DNA of 7,571 bases from PNKC01 sp039917655 (lineage in GTDB: Bacteria; Chloroflexota; Dehalococcoidia; Tepidiformales; Tepidiformaceae): contig JBDSJC010000075.1 of the NCBI GenBank assembly GCA_039917655.1, positions 1 to 7,571 on the forward strand, in the 5' to 3' direction. The notes under the pieces were generated by a model. The model had not been told where the DNA came from. It was given only the letters and a program-made list of their open reading frames with translations, and made no database searches. The stretch's first letter is position 1. Each line of letters opens with the position of its first letter. The position numbers and the translations under genes were made by a program. Positions 6,340 to 7,571 of the stretch are shown here, in pieces.

Positions 6340-6345
6340 AAGGTA
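6340..6345 (-). promoter_or_regulatory. Candidate -10 box for a leaderless WS/DGAT transcript
   Basis: On the minus strand TACCTT (TANNNT type) is followed by 7 nt (AGATAGA) and the ATG. The spacing suits transcription starting at or next to the start codon. No Shine-Dalgarno sequence is present. I see no -35 match. Confidence 0.35.
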
Positions 6346-6426
6346 CTCGAACGTGGGCGGGTGTGGCCGGTGCGCGCTTACCTGAGCGGTGGATTGTAGG
6401 GTTTCGCCCCGCGATTCGACGCCCAT

Positions 6427-6452
6427 CCGTTCACCCTGAGCCTGTCGAAGGG
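6427..6452 (+). repeat. Dispersed intergenic repeat copy, first of a 60-bp-spaced pair
   Basis: A 26-bp copy with the core CCTGAGCCTGTCGAAGGG. Including flanks, 31 bases (6425-6455) are identical to 6485-6515, exactly 60 bp away. It lies in the divergent control region between the WS/DGAT and dehydrogenase genes. Confidence 0.85.
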
Positions 6453-6486
6453 CGGGGAGAGCGAGGAGCACAGGCGGGTGGCCAAT

Positions 6487-6512
6487 CCGTTCACCCTGAG
6501 CCTGTCGAAGGG
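6487..6512 (+). repeat. Dispersed intergenic repeat copy, second of a 60-bp-spaced pair
   Basis: Identical to the copy at 6427-6452. The DNA between the two copies is not itself repeated, so this looks like a second insertion or a very local duplication of the element alone. Confidence 0.85.
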
Positions 6513-6521
6513 CGGTAGCCC

Positions 6522-6542
6522 TCGTTCGCCCTGAGCCCGTCG
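6522..6542 (+). repeat. Dispersed intergenic repeat, truncated copy fused to a heptamer array
   Basis: Reads CGTTCGCCCTGAGCCCGTCGG. It matches the element up to GTCG but lacks the terminal AAGGG. It runs directly into the 7-bp repeat array starting at 6541. It begins 35 bp after the start of the preceding copy. Confidence 0.65.
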
Positions 6543-6575
6543 GCTCCCGGCTCTCCACTCTCCGCTCTCCGCTCT
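6541..6575. repeat. 7-bp tandem repeat upstream of the dehydrogenase
   Basis: Five heptamers on the plan CCRCTCT/CGGCTCY, including two identical adjacent units CCGCTCT (6562-6568 and 6569-6575). This is the cleanest of the four period-7 arrays. It leads directly into the promoter-like TGCTACTAT at 6577-6585. Confidence 0.65.
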
Positions 6576-6576
6576 T

Positions 6577-6585
6577 TGCTACTAT
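6577..6585 (+). promoter_or_regulatory. Extended -10 promoter candidate for the dehydrogenase
   Basis: TGC-TACTAT is a good extended -10 (TGn followed by TANNNT). Transcription would start near 6592, giving a leader of about 20 nt that holds the GGAGGA ribosome-binding site (6600-6605). No -35 is visible in the heptamer array upstream, which is tolerable for an extended -10 promoter. Confidence 0.5.
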
Positions 6586-6612
6586 CGCCCAATAACACCG
6601 GAGGAGAGACGC

Positions 6613-7365
6613 ATGAAGTTCGACGAGATCAAGACAGTCGGGGTGCTCGGAGGCGGGATCATGGGCGGAGGCATCGCCCAGGGACTGGCCATCGGTGGCT
6701 ACCAGGTAGTCATCCGGGACATCAGCGAAGAGATGATCGAGGCCACCCGCCAGGCTGTGTTCGAAGGGAAGTGGGGGATCAAACGCGCCGTGGAGCTCGG
6801 CAAGCTGAAGTTCGATGACGGCGTCGCGGCGATCGCCCGCGTCAGCTTTACGACAGCGCTTGAGGGCCTGGCCCAGTGCGACTTCATCATCGAGGCGATC
6901 CCAGAGAAGTTGGATCTCAAACAGGAGGTCTTCAGAGAACTGGACGGCGTCGTGAAACCCGGCGCGATCTTCGCCAGCAACACATCCGGCTTCGTCATCG
7001 AAGAGGTTGCACGCGACGTTTCGGAATCTCGCAAGCCGCTGTTCGTGGGCATGCACTTTTCGAACCCCGTGACCACCATGCGGATGTGCGAAGTAATCTA
7101 CACGCCACAGACCAGTGAAGACACGATCGCCGCCACCAGGCAACTGGGCGAAGCGATGGGCAAGGCGGTCTCCATGGTGAAGGACGCGCCAGGCACCTAC
7201 GGCTTCCTCCTCAACCGCATCTTCGGCGCCGCCCGCCGGGAAGCGATCGCGATCGTCGAGGCCGGAATCGCCACTCGCGAGGATATCGACAAGGCGATGA
7301 TCACCGGCCGCAACTGGCCTGCCGGCTTCTTCGGCGCGCGCGGCGGCATCGGCAAGGAGTGGTAG
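6613..7365 (+). CDS. 3-hydroxyacyl-CoA dehydrogenase (3-hydroxybutyryl-CoA dehydrogenase type), short form
   Basis: A 250-residue NAD-dependent dehydrogenase that interconverts 3-hydroxyacyl-CoA and 3-ketoacyl-CoA, as in beta-oxidation or short-chain acyl-CoA pathways. The Rossmann glycine motif is GGGIMG (residues 13-18), with the NAD-selecting Asp36 at the end of strand two. The catalytic dyad is present as His148 (GMHFSNPV) and Glu160 (MCEVI). SNTSG (122-126) and FLLNR (198-202) are the expected binding and hinge segments. It starts at ATG 6613 with GGAGGA 7 nt upstream. The family is usually about 280-290 residues. This protein stops at GFFGARGGIGKEW, about 40 residues early, and only 22 bp separate it from the next gene's end, so no lost 3' part lies downstream. 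It may be a natural short subfamily or a truncated enzyme. Confidence 0.88.
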   Translation: MKFDEIKTVGVLGGGIMGGGIAQGLAIGGYQVVIRDISEEMIEATRQAVFEGKWGIKRAVELGKLKFDDGVAAIARVSFTTALEGLAQCDFIIEAIPEKLDLKQEVFRELDGVVKPGAIFASNTSGFVIEEVARDVSESRKPLFVGMHFSNPVTTMRMCEVIYTPQTSEDTIAATRQLGEAMGKAVSMVKDAPGTYGFLLNRIFGAARREAIAIVEAGIATREDIDKAMITGRNWPAGFFGARGGIGKEW

Positions 7366-7371
7366 GGGAAA

Positions 7372-7397
7372 GCTGGGCGAGCGCCAGTTAGCCCAGC
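7372..7397. terminator. Possible bidirectional hairpin between convergent genes
   Basis: GCTGGGC (7372-7378) and GCCCAGC (7391-7397) form a 7-bp GC-rich stem with a 12-nt loop, in the 22-bp gap between two converging genes. It overlaps the stop codon of the minus-strand gene. No T-run follows on either strand, so support is weak. Confidence 0.3.
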
Positions 7398-7571
7398 GTC
7401 TCGTAGACCAATCGCTTGAAGTCGTGGCTGAACGGGTGCCAGAAACCGGGCATGCGCTGCGTCAGGTTAAAGCCCGTAATGCCGGCGCGCGGCGCCATCC
7501 AGCTGTGCGTACCCGCCATGCCGCCCCAGTGATACTCGTCGATCGCCGTCTCTGGCTCGTCCGGCCCCGCC
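7388..7571 (-). CDS. Beta-lactamase-family serine hydrolase, C-terminal end
   Basis: The last 60 codons of a gene entering from the right edge and ending in TAA. The residues include YHWGGMAGTHSWMAPRAG, then TQRMPGFWHPFSHDFKRLVY and a short tail. This matches the C-terminal part of class C beta-lactamase/esterase-like proteins (EstB type), where a WGG-type strand takes the place of the KTG triad and the end typically reads HPFxHDFxRLVY. The nucleophile Ser-x-x-Lys and Tyr motifs lie outside the window, so activity and localisation cannot be judged. Such proteins are more often esterases or peptidases than antibiotic-resistance enzymes. It converges on the dehydrogenase with 22 bp between stop codons. 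Confidence 0.85.
   Translation of the reverse strand, partial: AGPDEPETAIDEYHWGGMAGTHSWMAPRAGITGFNLTQRMPGFWHPFSHDFKRLVYETLG

Noticed and set aside
6427..6542. Three repeat copies as a small CRISPR array
   Set aside because: The copies have uneven spacing (60 and 35 bp), the same element is scattered singly elsewhere in the window, the third copy is truncated, and no cas gene is present.

Overview
The window is GC-rich bacterial chromosome with ordinary-looking housekeeping and accessory genes and no phage, plasmid, CRISPR or toxin-antitoxin content. The gene mix, the many high-GC antisense open frames and the dense intergenic repeats (copies of a roughly 26-bp element containing CCTGAGCCTGTCGAAGGG) would fit a Chloroflexota-like or other high-GC environmental genome. 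That placement is inference; no marker gene here fixes the taxon.

Layout. At 1-372 (+) is the C-terminal part of a LOG-family Rossmann protein. At 615-1400 (+) is a complete FabI enoyl-ACP reductase. A 393-bp non-coding stretch (1401-1793) follows, packed with repeats. Four minus-strand genes then run in tandem. In transcription order they are a WS/DGAT acyltransferase (6332-4860), a hemerythrin-domain protein (4726-4133), a Crp/Fnr-type regulator (3893-3246, true start uncertain) and a soluble GAF-domain sensor histidine kinase (3098-1794). The regulator is followed by a hairpin terminator, so the kinase probably has its own promoter. From 6333 to 6612 lies a divergent, repeat-filled control region. 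A short 3-hydroxyacyl-CoA dehydrogenase (6613-7365, +) follows and converges on the end of a beta-lactamase-family serine hydrolase that runs off the window (7388-7571, -).

Two themes emerge. One is acyl-chain metabolism: FabI makes fatty acids, WS/DGAT stores them as neutral lipid, and the hydroxyacyl-CoA dehydrogenase degrades or interconverts acyl-CoAs. The other is possible oxygen or redox sensing, from the run hemerythrin, Crp/Fnr regulator and GAF kinase. Both links rest on proximity only.

I see no clear undescribed system. The most interesting signals are non-coding. Degenerate 7-bp-period repeats occur in four intergenic gaps. A shared sequence (TTTGCT, then TATCGCCC) sits exactly 22 nt before the ATG of both fabI and the dehydrogenase, at the edge of such an array. 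The start codon of the Crp-like gene is unresolved, and the dehydrogenase has an unusually short C-terminus.
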